Both the position numbers and the translations under genes were made by a program. A stretch of 33,548 nt of DNA from Deltaproteobacteria bacterium (GTDB taxonomy: Bacteria > Desulfobacterota > Desulfobacteria > Desulfobacterales > C00003060). Positions 26,439 through 33,548 of this stretch are shown piece by piece; the first letter of the stretch is position 1; every line of letters begins with the position of its first letter. The notes beneath the pieces were generated by a model. The model saw only the letters and a program-made list of their open reading frames with translations. It ran no database searches and had not been told where the DNA came from. The DNA is taken from the NCBI GenBank assembly GCA_030592345.1, contig JAUVJO010000003.1:1-33548 (forward strand). Direction: 5' to 3'.

Positions 26439-27200
26439 TTAGATAAGCCCGTCGCGAGGTCTATATTTGACTTCCCTCAGGAACAACCCATGAGGGGGAG
26501 CTGTCTTGCCTGCCTGTTTGCGATCCTTTGAAAGCAGAATCTCCCTAAACTCCTTTGGCGATGTTTTTCCCATACCCACATCTACCAGACTGCCAACGAT
26601 GTTTCGCACCATGCACCGCAAGAACCCGTCGGCCTCAATACTGAAAACCAGGTAGCCGTCTGCATCCTTTGCTGCGAAGCTCACATCCACTACAGTTCGT
26701 ACCGACTGGGTTCTGGGGCTACCGCTTGCCTCAAAGGCCGAAAAGTCGTGCTTACCTTTCAGGTAAAACATGGCCGTCCTCATGGCACCAAGATCAAGGC
26801 ACTTTTTGATGTGCCAGACGTACTTCCGAAAGATGGCCGCCGGGAGGGGCCGATTCAAGATACGATAATCGTAAATCTTGCTCCAGGCATCGTATCGGGA
26901 ATGGAACGTGTCAGGGACTTCTTTGCAATCTTTTATCACTATGTCTGCTGGCAGCAGGCTGTTTAAGCCCCTTTTGAAGATGTCAGGTGTGAGCTTTGTA
27001 GCGACCGAAAAGTTGGCGACCTGGTTTAGGGCGTGTACGCCAGCATCGGTCCGTCCAGACCCGATAACAGCGACCGAACGTCCGGTCATGGTCTTGAGCG
27101 CAGCTTCAATCGTGCCCTGAATCGTGGGAGTCACCTTCTGGCGCTGCCATCCATGATAATCCGTGCCGTCGTACTCGATAATAAGCTTGAAGTTGGACAA
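26439..27200 (-). CDS. truA: tRNA pseudouridine(38-40) synthase TruA
   Basis: 253 aa; KLIIEYDGTDYHGWQRQ, GSGRTDAGVHALNQVANF, FLRCMVRNIVGSLVDVG. Confidence 0.97.
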   Translation of the reverse strand: MSNFKLIIEYDGTDYHGWQRQKVTPTIQGTIEAALKTMTGRSVAVIGSGRTDAGVHALNQVANFSVATKLTPDIFKRGLNSLLPADIVIKDCKEVPDTFHSRYDAWSKIYDYRILNRPLPAAIFRKYVWHIKKCLDLGAMRTAMFYLKGKHDFSAFEASGSPRTQSVRTVVDVSFAAKDADGYLVFSIEADGFLRCMVRNIVGSLVDVGMGKTSPKEFREILLSKDRKQAGKTAPPHGLFLREVKYRPRDGLI

Positions 27201-27205
27201 TGGAT

Positions 27206-27321
27206 AAAGTGCCTAAAGTGAGCTAAAGTGAGCTAAAGTGCCTAAAGTTAAAAGAAAAAACCAAATTTTTGCAAAGAGTTTCCTCAGCTTGCAACCAAAA
27301 TTAAGCTCACTTTAGCACTTC
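27206..27321. repeat. inverted pair of 9/10-bp arrays between truA and argC
   Basis: Forward agtgcctaaagtgagctaaagtgagctaaagtgcctaaagt (27208-27248) and reverse aagctcactttagcactt (27303-27320). Confidence 0.88.
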
Positions 27322-27330
27322 AGTTCCCTG

Positions 27331-28368
27331 TCAAAGAGGAAAGGGTACTTGGTCCAGGCCTGCTGTCTCTGGAAATCCAAACATGATATTCATGTTCTGC
27401 ACGGCCTGCCCGGAGGCGCCTTTTACCAGGTTGTCAATAGCAGACACAAGGATCAGGCGTTTTGTGCGCTCCGCTACCCTGACTCCGATGTCGCAAAAAT
27501 TTGTCCCTTTCACGTGCCGCGTGTCCGGAAATTTGCCAGGCGGACAGATCCGAACAAAAGGTTTATTCTCAAAAAAAATATCAAGACAGGAAGTTACGTC
27601 CTGTGTGGAAATAGACTCTTTCAGGCCAACGTAAGTCGTGGTTAGCATCCCCCGTGTCATGGGAACCAGGTGGGGTACAAACGTGATGTGAATCGCGCGT
27701 CCGGCAAACAGGCTCAATACTTCGTCCATCTCCGGGTTATGTCGATGCTCTGCCACCTTGTACGCCTTAAAACCTTCATTGACTTCACAAAAGAGCGTCG
27801 CCAGACTCACGGACCGGCCTGCACCACTGGCGCCTGACTTTGAATCTGAAATGATGTTCTCCAGGTCCACAAACCTGGCCTTCACAAGAGGTAGCAACGG
27901 TAGAACGACACTGGTGGGATAGCACCCCGGGTTGCCAATCAGAGAAGCATTCCGGATCTCGCTGAAATAGATTTCAGGAAGCCCGTAAACCGCAGATTCA
28001 AGCAAATCTTTTGCCTGATGCGGTTCATACCATGCCTCGTACAAAGCAGGATCCTTGAACCTGAAATCCGCGCCAAGATCAATGACCTTCTTGCCTTGGC
28101 CAATAAGCCCTGGCACCACGGCCATGGATGCCTTGTGTGGAAGGGCGGTAAAGACAACGTCACTCGCCTCGGAGACAGCCTCTTCAGAAAACGGTTGGCA
28201 TGTCAAATCCACAATACCGGCCATGCTCGGATAAATATCCGAAAAGCGAGTGCCCACGTACTGCCGGGAGGTAATCATCGATAATCTTGCATGAGGATGA
28301 CCTGACAGAATCCTTACCAGTTCTGCCCCGGCATAGCCAGTGGCACCAACAACTGCGGCCCTAACCAT
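27331..28368 (-). CDS. argC: N-acetyl-gamma-glutamyl-phosphate reductase ArgC
   Basis: 345 aa; AAVVGATGYAGAELVRILSGHP, VYGLPEIYFSEIRNASLIGNPGCYPTSVVLPLLPL. Confidence 0.97.
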   Translation of the reverse strand: MVRAAVVGATGYAGAELVRILSGHPHARLSMITSRQYVGTRFSDIYPSMAGIVDLTCQPFSEEAVSEASDVVFTALPHKASMAVVPGLIGQGKKVIDLGADFRFKDPALYEAWYEPHQAKDLLESAVYGLPEIYFSEIRNASLIGNPGCYPTSVVLPLLPLVKARFVDLENIISDSKSGASGAGRSVSLATLFCEVNEGFKAYKVAEHRHNPEMDEVLSLFAGRAIHITFVPHLVPMTRGMLTTTYVGLKESISTQDVTSCLDIFFENKPFVRICPPGKFPDTRHVKGTNFCDIGVRVAERTKRLILVSAIDNLVKGASGQAVQNMNIMFGFPETAGLDQVPFPL

Positions 28369-28388
28369 ATCGCCTCCTAAGAAAGGGT

Positions 28389-28603
28389 GTAACCGTTCAC
28401 GGGGCTCAGATGAATGGTTGCGGTTGCGCTACTCGTTACGGTTATCGTTGTGCGTTGTGCGGCTCCAAAAACAACTCAACCGACAGACGACAGACGTACT
28501 GTTTTCAAGGCGCAAGCCGCAAACGAGTCGCGCAACCGATAGACGACAGACAGCCAAGGGGCTAAGGTCTTACTCCCAACACATGAACCCCGTGAACGGT
28601 TAC
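28389..28603. repeat. 215-bp inverted-repeat region upstream of argC
   Basis: GTAACCGTTCACGGGG (28389-28404) exactly complementary to CCCCGTGAACGGTTAC (28588-28603), with further inner inverted similarity. Confidence 0.88.
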
Positions 28604-28662
28604 AAAAGGGTATACTTCACACGGCCACGAACTGCGTTTTCTTGAGAGAGGGAAACACAGGC

Positions 28663-28767
28663 TATAGACTTTCACATATTAAATTTCACAAGGCCAGAGG
28701 GAGGAGGCTGTATTGTAATACGCCGACGACCGATAACGCCGTGAAATTTAATATGTGAAAGTCTATA
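28663..28767 (+). repeat. hairpin element family 1, copy C (105 bp)
   Basis: Perfect 27-bp terminal inverted repeat TATAGACTTTCACATATTAAATTTCAC around the consensus core. Confidence 0.97.
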
Positions 28768-28851
28768 TATACCAGAACTATCCGAGGGGCACAAGCAAGT
28801 GAAACAGTGAAAGGAGCAAAACCATCAGGCAGGAAAGCCAACGATTCAGCG

Positions 28852-29097
28852 TCAGTGTCTGTTGCCCTGGCGGCCGCTGAAACGATATGTGATTCTCCCC
28901 CGTGAGAGGTCGTACGGCGAAAGTTCTACAGTTACCGTGTCTCCCGGAAGGATCTTTATCGAATATTTGCGCATTTTTCCACACGGATGAGCAAGTATCT
29001 GATGCTTGTTCTCCAACTCTACCTTATAGTTGCCGTGGGACATATCCTGGATGACTTTGCCGCGTACTTCAATGGCGTCTTCTTTTGCCACTATCAA
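28852..29097 (-). CDS. infA: translation initiation factor IF-1
   Basis: 81 aa; [69 protein letters not shown]. Confidence 0.95.
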   Translation of the reverse strand: MIVAKEDAIEVRGKVIQDMSHGNYKVELENKHQILAHPCGKMRKYSIKILPGDTVTVELSPYDLSRGRITYRFSGRQGNRH

Positions 29098-29197
29098 TTC
29101 ACCTCCTTGTGTAGGGCATATTCATGACACTAGCTCCGCTTTTCTCCGCAATCGGAATAATGGAATTGTGGAATATTGGGTTTAAAAGGGTTTCTAC

Positions 29198-29302
29198 TAT
29201 AGACTTCCACATATTAAATTTCACAAGGCCAGAGGGAGGAGGCTGTATTGTAATACGCCGACGACCGATAACGCTGTGAAATTTAATATGTGAAAGTCTA
29301 TA
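29198..29302 (+). repeat. hairpin element family 1, copy D (105 bp)
   Basis: Same terminal inverted repeats and core, between infA and rpsI. Confidence 0.97.
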
Positions 29303-29318
29303 GTCAAAGGCTTCTAAG

Positions 29319-29708
29319 CTACCGCTTGGAATACTGGAAGCGGGCGCGAGCCCCTTTTTGACCGTACTTTTTTCGTTCTTTGATCCTTGGGTCCCGTGTA
29401 ACAAAACCAGCCCTTTTCAGAACCAGTCTGAATTCCGGATTCACCTGAAGCAACGCCTTGGTGATACCATGCCGAATGGCAGCCGCCTGACCGGAAATCC
29501 CGCCGCCCGAGACATTGACGTTTATGTCATAGCTACCATACGTATCAGTCAAAACCAGAGGTTGCTCCACAATCATCTTGGCAGTTTCCCTGCCAAAATA
29601 ATCATCGATACTCCGCTTGTTGATAACAATGCTTCCTTTTCCTGGTTTAAGCCATGTTCTGGCCACCGAGGTTTTCCGCTTTCCAGTACCATAATAAGCT
29701 TCTGGCAT
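29319..29708 (-). CDS. rpsI: 30S ribosomal protein S9
   Basis: 129 aa; [34 protein letters not shown] ... [17 protein letters not shown]. Confidence 0.98.
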   Translation of the reverse strand: MPEAYYGTGKRKTSVARTWLKPGKGSIVINKRSIDDYFGRETAKMIVEQPLVLTDTYGSYDINVNVSGGGISGQAAAIRHGITKALLQVNPEFRLVLKRAGFVTRDPRIKERKKYGQKGARARFQYSKR

Positions 29709-29717
29709 AAAAAACTC

Positions 29718-30152
29718 CTAGACCTGAGGTCGCAGTGGTTGAGGCCGCTGTGCCACATGTGGGTGATCTGGTCCTGCATAAATTTTGAGTTTTGTTAGCA
29801 TTTTACGACCGAGTCTATTTTTTGGAAGCATCCCGCGGACAGCACAGGTGACCAAATCCTCAGGCCGCTTATGCAAAAGCTGTTTGGCGGTCATAGACTT
29901 AAGCCCCCCGACGTAACCACTGTGGCGATAGTACATCTTCTGGTCCCACTTCGCGCCTGTCAAAGCGACTTTAGCCGCATTAATCACAATGATGTGATCC
30001 CCAGTATCAATATGGGGCGTATAAATGGGTTTATGCTTTCCCGAGAGTCGAACGGCAACCAGGCTGGCGAGTCTGCCCAAAACACACCCGTTCGCATCAA
30101 TGACGTACCATTTTCTTCCAACTTCTTTTGGTTTTGCAGAATAAGTTTTCAT
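29718..30152 (-). CDS. rplM: 50S ribosomal protein L13
   Basis: 144 aa; [42 protein letters not shown]...[28 protein letters not shown]. Confidence 0.98.
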   Translation of the reverse strand: MKTYSAKPKEVGRKWYVIDANGCVLGRLASLVAVRLSGKHKPIYTPHIDTGDHIIVINAAKVALTGAKWDQKMYYRHSGYVGGLKSMTAKQLLHKRPEDLVTCAVRGMLPKNRLGRKMLTKLKIYAGPDHPHVAQRPQPLRPQV

Positions 30153-30193
30153 GATTCGGTCTCTCTCTGAGTGTTAAGTGCTATAAAAGGGTG

Positions 30194-30223
30194 ACCATAA
30201 ATCCCATCAGTTCGCAATGTCAA
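30194..30223 (-). promoter_or_regulatory. candidate sigma70-type promoter for rplM-rpsI
   Basis: Minus strand TTGACA-18 nt-TATGGT about 40 bp upstream of the rplM ATG. Confidence 0.5.
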
Positions 30224-30396
30224 GGGAAAAATCACTCTTTGTTGCGCAAGCGCACTGGCGCTCAAACTTCTTGACAAACGCTCCGGATTCTAATACGTGA
30301 GCGATCTTAGGTGGTGCCTGAACGAAAGTTACCCTTCCGTGTCATTTCGAGCGAAGTGAGAAATATGTTGTTTGTTGTTTACGGATTTCTTCCCGC

Positions 30397-30502
30397 TATA
30401 GGCTTTAAGATAAAGATTTTGGGAAGGCTAGAGGGAGGAAGGCGTACTCGTCGTACGTTGACGACCGATAACGCATCCAAAATCTTTATCTTAAAGCCTA
30501 TA
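30397..30502 (+). repeat. hairpin element family 1, divergent copy E (106 bp)
   Basis: Different but perfectly paired 26-bp arms TATAGGCTTTAAGATAAAGATTTTGG/CCAAAATCTTTATCTTAAAGCCTATA with conserved core GAAGGCTAGAGGGAGG...GACGACCGATAACGC. Confidence 0.95.
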
Positions 30503-30596
30503 ACAGCGTGATCGAAATAACAACTAAAGCAGCCCCAACGAGAAGAAGGGGATTTCCGTTCAGGCACTAAGCAAACTTACAAGAAAGGAGAGGAGT

Positions 30597-31271
30597 ATGA
30601 ACATTTTGATGTTTGGACCAAACGGCAGTGGCAAGGGGACACAAGGGGCGATCGTAAAGGACAAATACAATCTGCCCCATGTTGAATCAGGGGCAATATT
30701 CCGTGAAAATATCGGTAAAGGTACGGAAATCGGCGTCAAGGCCAAAGAATATATTGACCGCGGCGAATTAGTGCCGGACGAAATCACCATTCCGATGATT
30801 CTGGACCGCCTGAAACAAGACGATTGCAAAAATGGCTGGCTCTTGGATGGGTTCCCGAGAAACAAAGTACAGGCCATAAAACTGGATGAAGCCCTGAAGG
30901 CCGCTGGCTTGGATCTGGATATTGTGGTCGAGGTGCTTCTGGATAGAGAAATTGCCAAGAACCGTATTATGGGGCGCAGGTTGTGCGCGAACGACAACAA
31001 TCATCCGAACAACATTTTTATTGACGCAATAAAACCGGATGGCGACAAGTGCCGTGTATGCGGTGGCGATCTTTCAACACGGTCCGACGATCAGGATGAA
31101 GATGCCATCGGCAAACGCCACGCTATTTACTACGATACTGATACCGGCACGTTGGCAGCGACTTATTATTTCAAAGATCTCGCTGAAAAAGAAGGCAAAA
31201 TCAAATATATTAACCTGGATGGCTCCCCCGGCGTAAAAGAGGTAACGGCAGATTTGATGTCGAAACTGTAA
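30597..31271 (+). CDS. adk: adenylate kinase with Cys/His metal-binding LID
   Basis: 224 aa; MNILMFGPNGSGKGTQ P-loop, WLLDGFPRN, C-X5-H-X15-C-X2-C LID; SD AAAGGAGAGGAG. Confidence 0.95.
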   Translation: MNILMFGPNGSGKGTQGAIVKDKYNLPHVESGAIFRENIGKGTEIGVKAKEYIDRGELVPDEITIPMILDRLKQDDCKNGWLLDGFPRNKVQAIKLDEALKAAGLDLDIVVEVLLDREIAKNRIMGRRLCANDNNHPNNIFIDAIKPDGDKCRVCGGDLSTRSDDQDEDAIGKRHAIYYDTDTGTLAATYYFKDLAEKEGKIKYINLDGSPGVKEVTADLMSKL

Positions 31272-31332
31272 GGACATCCAGAACAACTTCTGTGCCTGCC
31301 CGGAACAACCAGGTTTCAGGCAGGCATGCATT

Positions 31333-31447
31333 TATAGACTTTCAGATAATTAATTTCACAAGGCCAGAGGGAGAAATCCGAGTAAGGCGTACGTTGTCGA
31401 GGATTTTGACCGATAACGCCGTGAAATTATTTATCTGAAAACCTATA
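31333..31447 (+). repeat. hairpin element family 1, divergent copy F (115 bp)
   Basis: Arms TATAGACTTTCAGATAATTAATTTCAC/GTGAAATTATTTATCTGAAAACCTATA; core AAGGCCAGAGGGAG...GACCGATAACGC with replaced inner stem AAATCC/GGATTT. Confidence 0.93.
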
Positions 31448-31473
31448 GCTCCGCTGTTCACGCATCATGCATC

Positions 31474-31866
31474 TCAAACATCATGGGCCTGTGGTGCTAC
31501 ACCCGTGGTGTAGACCTTAAGAAAAAGATCCAGTTGCGAAACCTTGTCTTCTGTGAGTCCCACAAACTGCACACCACACTGTTTGGTCATGAAGGTCTCA
31601 AACACTATGCGACTGGCATCATCAGACTTACGCTTTGGCATGTCATAGACGACCCTACACGGCACCTTGGCCAAATGAAAATCATTGCCGGAAAGAAAGA
31701 TATCTAATTGGGAGGCTTCCTGGTCTGAATCTTCATCAGTTATATACTCAAAAGCCAAGCCGCCTATGCTTATATTTTTGATCTTCCCAACTCTGGCAAA
31801 AGTGGACCCAAGTGCAGCGAATGCACTATCATGCGGCACGAACCGAATTTGTCTTCTCTGTTCCAT
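31474..31866 (-). CDS. PilZ-domain protein
   Basis: 130 aa; MEQRRQIRFVPHDSAFAALG...GKIKNISIGGLAFEYI...CGVQFVGLTEDKVSQLDLFL. Confidence 0.8.
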   Translation of the reverse strand: MEQRRQIRFVPHDSAFAALGSTFARVGKIKNISIGGLAFEYITDEDSDQEASQLDIFLSGNDFHLAKVPCRVVYDMPKRKSDDASRIVFETFMTKQCGVQFVGLTEDKVSQLDLFLKVYTTGVAPQAHDV

Positions 31867-32100
31867 TGCCCCTCTATTTCACCTCAAAATTGATCCGGTT
31901 GATTAGAAAGATCCACAAACCTAACTTTGACCCGTTACACATAGTCATCTTCGTTTTCATTTTTGCGGGAAAATTCGGTGACTGTCAAGGATTATTCTTG
32001 GGGGTGATAAAATGGGTATGCCCTCTACCTACCCCTTCGCTCCAAGAGCTGAAAAAGGGTTTTGTCGATGTTCCAATTGTGCTGAAGCCCCAAAGTTAGG

Positions 32101-32187
32101 TGGTGCCGAAGGGGAGACTCGAACTCCCACGGGCGTACACCCACTAGACCCTGAACCTAGCGCGTCTACCAGTTCCGCCACTTCGGC
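32101..32187 (-). tRNA. tRNA-Leu (anticodon CAG), CCA encoded
   Basis: Minus strand GCCGAAGTGGCGGAACTGGTAGACGCGCTAGGTTCAGGGTCTAGTGGGTGTACGCCCGTGGGAGTTCGAGTCTCCCCTTCGGCACCA; acceptor, D, anticodon, long variable and T arms all pair. Confidence 0.96.
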
Positions 32188-32192
32188 ACTTC

Positions 32193-32297
32193 TATAGACT
32201 TTCACATATTAAATTTCACAGCGTTATCGGTCGTCGGCGTATTACAATACAGCCTCCTCCCTCTGGCCTTGTGAAATTTAATATGTGAAGGTCTATA
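32193..32297 (-). repeat. hairpin element family 1, copy G (105 bp, core reversed)
   Basis: Consensus terminal inverted repeats and reversed core; starts 5 nt from the 5' end of tRNA-Leu. Confidence 0.97.
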
Positions 32298-32384
32298 AAC
32301 TCAGAAAAAGATTGATTTTGTAACGAGAGTATTCTAACTAGAACATTTCACTTTGTTTGTCAAGGAGCATATAAGGCGATCAGC

Positions 32385-33314
32385 ATGGAACTCATTAATC
32401 ATCTCGGCGAAATTTCCAAACCATTCAAGAATGCTGTTGTTACTATTGGTAACTTTGACGGTGTTCACATCGGACATCGAGCCCTTTTCCGCCAGGTCAT
32501 GGAAAAGGCCCGAAGCATAGGGGGCACATCTGTGGTCATGACGTTTGAGCCCCATCCCATCCGGGTCCTTAACTGTAACAAGCACTTTCCGCTCATAACC
32601 CTTTATGAACAAAAGCTTGAGTTGATTGGCGCTATAGGCATAGACACGCTGGTATGTGTGCCATTTACCCAGGAGTTCGCTGCGACCCCGGCCCACACGT
32701 TTGTCAAAGAGATCCTATGTGAATTGATTGGCATGAAGTCGGCGGTAGTGGGCCAGGATTACAGCTTTGGAAAAAAGAGGGAAGGCAACATCTCCTTGCT
32801 CAGGGAAATGGGAACAACTTATGGTTTTGAAGTGATTATTTCAGGATGGGTTAAACTGGGCGATCGTCGCATTAGCAGCACCAAGATTCGAAATCTGGTA
32901 TTGGAAGGCAACGTCGAGGAAGCTAAGGAACTCCTGGGCCGCCACTATCAGGTTCGAGGGACAGTCATGCGGGGCCGGGATCGAGGAGGAAGACTACTCG
33001 GTTTCCCTACGGCCAACCTGAAACTCTACGATGAACTCTCCCCCAAGGGGGGTGTATATGTGGTGACCGTGGAGTGCCATGGCAATACCCACAAAGGTGT
33101 TGCCAATATCGGATACAGCCCAACGTTTGATAATGGCGAGTTCAGCATAGAGGCCCACATCTTTGATTTTGATCAGGATATTTATGATCAACCCATACGT
33201 GTGAATTTTATCCAACGCCTGCGCGGTGAAAAGAAGTTTCCCGGACCTGAAGCCCTGGCTGCCCAAATAGGTCTCGATATTGAGAAGGCTCGGGGTATCC
33301 TGTCTAACGTGTAG
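32385..33314 (+). CDS. ribF: bifunctional riboflavin kinase / FAD synthetase
   Basis: 309 aa; VVTIGNFDGVHIGHRALFRQV, FEPHP, GRHYQVRGTVMRGRDRGGRLLGFPTANL, GVYVVTV. Confidence 0.97.
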   Translation: MELINHLGEISKPFKNAVVTIGNFDGVHIGHRALFRQVMEKARSIGGTSVVMTFEPHPIRVLNCNKHFPLITLYEQKLELIGAIGIDTLVCVPFTQEFAATPAHTFVKEILCELIGMKSAVVGQDYSFGKKREGNISLLREMGTTYGFEVIISGWVKLGDRRISSTKIRNLVLEGNVEEAKELLGRHYQVRGTVMRGRDRGGRLLGFPTANLKLYDELSPKGGVYVVTVECHGNTHKGVANIGYSPTFDNGEFSIEAHIFDFDQDIYDQPIRVNFIQRLRGEKKFPGPEALAAQIGLDIEKARGILSNV

Positions 33315-33370
33315 GTTGCGTGCCGAGTCTATGCACCATTCCCCTGCCACTTGACTGACCCATCCACACC

Positions 33371-33481
33371 GGGCGTATCCAGAACTCTTGGGGGATGCAT
33401 TCTCTTGAAACGACTTGCGCCGCATTTGTGAAGTACATTAAGTGCCTAAAGTGAACTAAAGTGAGCTAAAGTGCCTAAAGT
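33371..33481 (+). repeat. composite dispersed repeat copy 2
   Basis: GGGCGTATCCAGAACTCTTGGGGGATGCAT..GAAACGACTTGCGCCGCATTTGTGAAGTACATTAAGTGCCTAAAGTGAACTAAAGTGAGCTAAAGTG. Confidence 0.9.
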
Positions 33482-33548
33482 AAAGGATGATATCCATTTG
33501 TGTTAGAGAAGTACTTGCTGGAAAAGTGCCTAAAGTTGAAAGACAAAA

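Noticed and set aside
31812-32197. Plus-strand ORFs near and across tRNA-Leu
   Set aside because: One of them overlaps the tRNA on the opposite strand; no ribosome-binding site or protein features.
28663-32297. Hairpin elements as simple rho-independent terminators
   Set aside because: Stems are AT-rich and 26-27 bp with a conserved internal core and no consistent terminal T-tract. Several lie in divergent or leader regions where termination is unlikely to be the main role.
28663-32297. Hairpin elements as a retron msr/msd or a DGR
   Set aside because: No reverse transcriptase gene in the window and no TR/VR pair.

Overview
The window is about 33.5 kb and looks like a Gram-negative, Desulfobacterota-type chromosome; the lineage is inferred from gene content. 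The left half is a minus-strand envelope/lipid A locus: GT2 glycosyltransferase, Trm112-like protein, lpxK, lptG, lptF, msbA, DUF374 acyltransferase, lpxB, Gfo/Idh oxidoreductase, lpxI, lpxA, fabZ, lpxD, skp/ompH, bamA, lolD, lolC/E, lysS. It is followed by a pilC-type gene, a PxxKW-type Cys-rich small protein, a class I aminotransferase, a ClC channel with four CBS repeats, truA, argC, infA, rpsI, rplM, adk, a PilZ protein, tRNA-Leu(CAG) and ribF. The genes are mostly conventional, and the unusual content is intergenic. (1) Seven copies of a 105-115 bp inverted-repeat element. Its long outer stem and its inner hairpin both change sequence while staying paired, and two single-stranded-looking core segments (AAGGCYAGAGGGAG and GACCGATAACGC) stay nearly constant. 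(2) A second 161-bp inverted-repeat family, two copies. (3) Many short-period arrays (7-bp and 9/10-bp) of unrelated unit sequence filling gene gaps. They are often arranged as inverted pairs and sometimes run into start codons or gene ends. (4) A dispersed composite repeat placed 3' of clc and ribF. Other points are the Cys-X5-His-X15-Cys-X2-Cys metal motif in adenylate kinase, an N-terminal extension on BamA, and a consensus promoter driving the PxxKW gene. All calls were made by reading the sequence; no searches were run.
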